The translations under genes and the position numbers were made by a program. The notes beneath the pieces are model-generated. The model was not told the origin of the DNA and did not search any database. It saw nothing but the letters and a program-made list of their open reading frames with translations. Positions 4,313 through 5,809 of a stretch of DNA of 5,809 nt are shown here, in pieces. Positions within the stretch are counted from its first letter, which is position 1. Every line of letters starts with the position of its first letter. The DNA is taken from assembly GCA_900553055.1 (NCBI GenBank), contig USBV01000100.1, forward strand, positions 1-5,809, given 5' to 3'. Source of the stretch: an uncultured Phascolarctobacterium sp. GTDB lineage: Bacteria > Bacillota > Negativicutes > Acidaminococcales > Acidaminococcaceae.

Positions 4313-5809
4313 ATGTTTAAACCGGTTCAAGTAGGTGACAGAACTCGGTATAGTTATGCCAGAATCAAAGAAATACTGCCCATGCCTCATTTGATTGACA
4401 TTCAAAGAAAATCTTATGAATGGTTCCTCGAAGAGGGCTTGGTAGATATCCTGCATGACATTTCTCCGATTAAAGACTTTTCCGGCAATCTGGAGCTTTA
4501 TTTTGAAAACTTCAGCTTGGGTGAACCTAAATATGGCGTTGAAGAGTGCAAGGAAAGGGATGAATCCTATTCCGCTCCCATGAATGTAAAGGTTCGTTTG
4601 GTATATAAGGATACCGGCGAAATCAAAGAATCCACTGTATTCATGGGCGATTTCCCCTTGATGACCGAAACTGGTACCTTTGTTATCAACGGTGCTGAGC
4701 GTGTTATCGTCAGCCAATTAGTACGTTCTCCCGGCGTATATTATAGTGTAGAAATTGATCCCAGCGGCAAAAAGCTGTATGGCACCACCGTTATCCCCAA
4801 CCGTGGCGCTTGGATTGAATATGAAACCGATATCAATGACGTAATTTATGCTCGTGTGGACCGCACTCGTAAGTTGCCTGCAACTGTATTGCTGCGCGCT
4901 TTGGGCCTGTCCTCCAACGAAGAAATCATTAGCGTTTTTGGCGAGCATCCCTATTTGATGGCTACCTTGGAAAAGGATACCACTAAGAATAAGGATGAGG
5001 CTATGCTGGAGGTTTACAAAAAGCTGCGTCCCGGCGAGCCCACCATTTTGGAGAACGCTGTTTCTTTAATCGAAGCAACCTTCTTTGATAATAAGCGTTA
5101 TGACTTGGCCAGTGTTGGTCGTTATAAATTAAATAAAAAATTAGGCTGGCGTCATCGTTTGGAGAACACTGTTTTGGCAGAGCCCCTGGTTGACGAGGAA
5201 ACCGGCGAAATTATCCTGGAAAAGGGCACCAAGATGAATACTGAGGCCCTGGATAAGGTTGAAGCTAGTGGCGTTTATGCTGAACAAGGCCTGCGCAAAA
5301 TCAAGGTTATGTTCAAGGATGAGCCCATGCTGATGCTCTTTACCACCGGCATTGACGAAAAGCAGCACACTGTAACCGTTGAGGACGTGCTGGCTTCCTT
5401 CAACTATCTGCTGAATTTGATGGATGGCTATGGCACTGGCGACGACATCGACCATTTGGGCAACCGTCGTGTTCGCTGCGTAGGCGAGCTGCTGCAAAAC
5501 CAATTCCGCATCGGCTTGGCTCGTATGGAGCGCGTAGTGCGCGAGAGAATGAGCACTCAGGGAATAGAGGGCGCGACCCCTACTTCTCTTATCAATATAC
5601 GGCCGGTGACGGCGGCTGTTAAGGAATTCTTCGGCTCCAGCCAGCTTTCTCAGTTTATGGACCAGAATAACCCTCTTAGTGAATTAACTCACAAGAGAAG
5701 ACTTTCTGCCTTAGGTCCTGGTGGTTTATCAAGAGATAGAGCCGGTTTCGAAGTTCGAGATGTACATTCATCACACTATGGTAGAATGTGTCCTATCGAA
5801 ACTCCTGAA
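4313..5809 (+). CDS. rpoB: RNA polymerase beta subunit (N-terminal 499 residues, cut by right edge)
   Basis: The frame is open from the ATG at 4313 to the window end, giving 499 codons of a protein that is normally about 1,150-1,250 aa. It is the beta subunit of RNA polymerase, in the core enzyme in the cytoplasm. The start [16 protein letters not shown] is canonical for Firmicutes, and [15 protein letters not shown] (25-39), [19 protein letters not shown] (126-144) and the end [12 protein letters not shown] (488-499) are invariant family blocks. The rifampicin cluster I (441-472) carries the sensitive-type residues Ser446, Gln447, Asp450, Ser456, His460, Arg463 and Ser465 (E. coli 512, 513, 516, 522, 526, 529, 531). 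The ribosome binding site is AAGGGGTGA at 4296-4304. The gene is preceded by a DNA-repair cassette rather than rplL, the usual neighbour. Arginine codon use changes sharply at about codon 411, suggesting a mosaic gene. The frame stays open upstream to 4133, but the canonical start with its ribosome binding site is clearly preferred. Confidence 0.98.
   Translation, partial: MFKPVQVGDRTRYSYARIKEILPMPHLIDIQRKSYEWFLEEGLVDILHDISPIKDFSGNLELYFENFSLGEPKYGVEECKERDESYSAPMNVKVRLVYKDTGEIKESTVFMGDFPLMTETGTFVINGAERVIVSQLVRSPGVYYSVEIDPSGKKLYGTTVIPNRGAWIEYETDINDVIYARVDRTRKLPATVLLRALGLSSNEEIISVFGEHPYLMATLEKDTTKNKDEAMLEVYKKLRPGEPTILENAVSLIEATFFDNKRYDLASVGRYKLNKKLGWRHRLENTVLAEPLVDEETGEIILEKGTKMNTEALDKVEASGVYAEQGLRKIKVMFKDEPMLMLFTTGIDEKQHTVTVEDVLASFNYLLNLMDGYGTGDDIDHLGNRRVRCVGELLQNQFRIGLARMERVVRERMSTQGIEGATPTSLINIRPVTAAVKEFFGSSQLSQFMDQNNPLSELTHKRRLSALGPGGLSRDRAGFEVRDVHSSHYGRMCPIETPE

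Noticed and set aside
4283..5503. Three minus-strand open frames opposite rpoB
   Set aside because: They are shadows of rpoB, whose plus-strand translation matches invariant beta-subunit blocks throughout.

Overview
The window is chromosomal DNA that most resembles a low- to mid-GC Firmicute, probably a member of the Negativicutes such as a Phascolarctobacterium or Acidaminococcus relative. This placement is an inference from protein flavour (the RpoB N-terminus, a YedE/class V enzyme/LysR selenium-type group, and a Y-family polymerase with a YolD-like partner). Shine-Dalgarno sites are strong and most promoters carry an extended -10 (TGn). No tRNA, rRNA, CRISPR array, insertion sequence or phage structural gene was seen.

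Layout. (1) Positions 1-190, minus strand: the first 63 codons of a YedE-type membrane protein (putative selenium transporter), running off the left edge. (2) 191-366: a divergent promoter region with two face-away extended -10 promoters and two small palindromes. (3) 367-2452, plus strand: a two-gene operon with an 11-bp overlap, encoding a class V PLP enzyme (cysteine desulfurase/selenocysteine lyase-like) and a LysR regulator of the type associated with selenium metabolism. (4) 2469-4032: a well-formed promoter overlapping a degenerate LexA-like palindrome, then a Y-family translesion polymerase and a 64-aa YolD-like protein. (5) 4033-4312: an intergenic region with a strong promoter with an AT-rich upstream tract, a structured leader, an intrinsic terminator with eight T's and a possible second promoter right after it. 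(6) 4313-5809: the first 499 codons of rpoB, running off the right edge.

How the genes fit together. The left part looks like a selenium (or sulfur) handling module: uptake by YedE, Cys/Sec chalcogen release by the class V enzyme, and control by the LysR protein, possibly at the shared divergent promoter. The middle is a mutagenic DNA-repair cassette, plausibly damage-inducible. The right part is the core RNA polymerase beta subunit gene, here lacking the usual rplL neighbour and possibly controlled by a leader terminator.

The observations most worth following are the terminator in the rpoB leader, flanked by candidate promoters, and an abrupt change in codon use at about rpoB codon 411. At that point arginine codons switch from only CGT/CGC to AGA/CGA/CGG, which suggests a recombinant (or misassembled) segment over the rifampicin region. 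I saw no clear evidence of a wholly new biological system.
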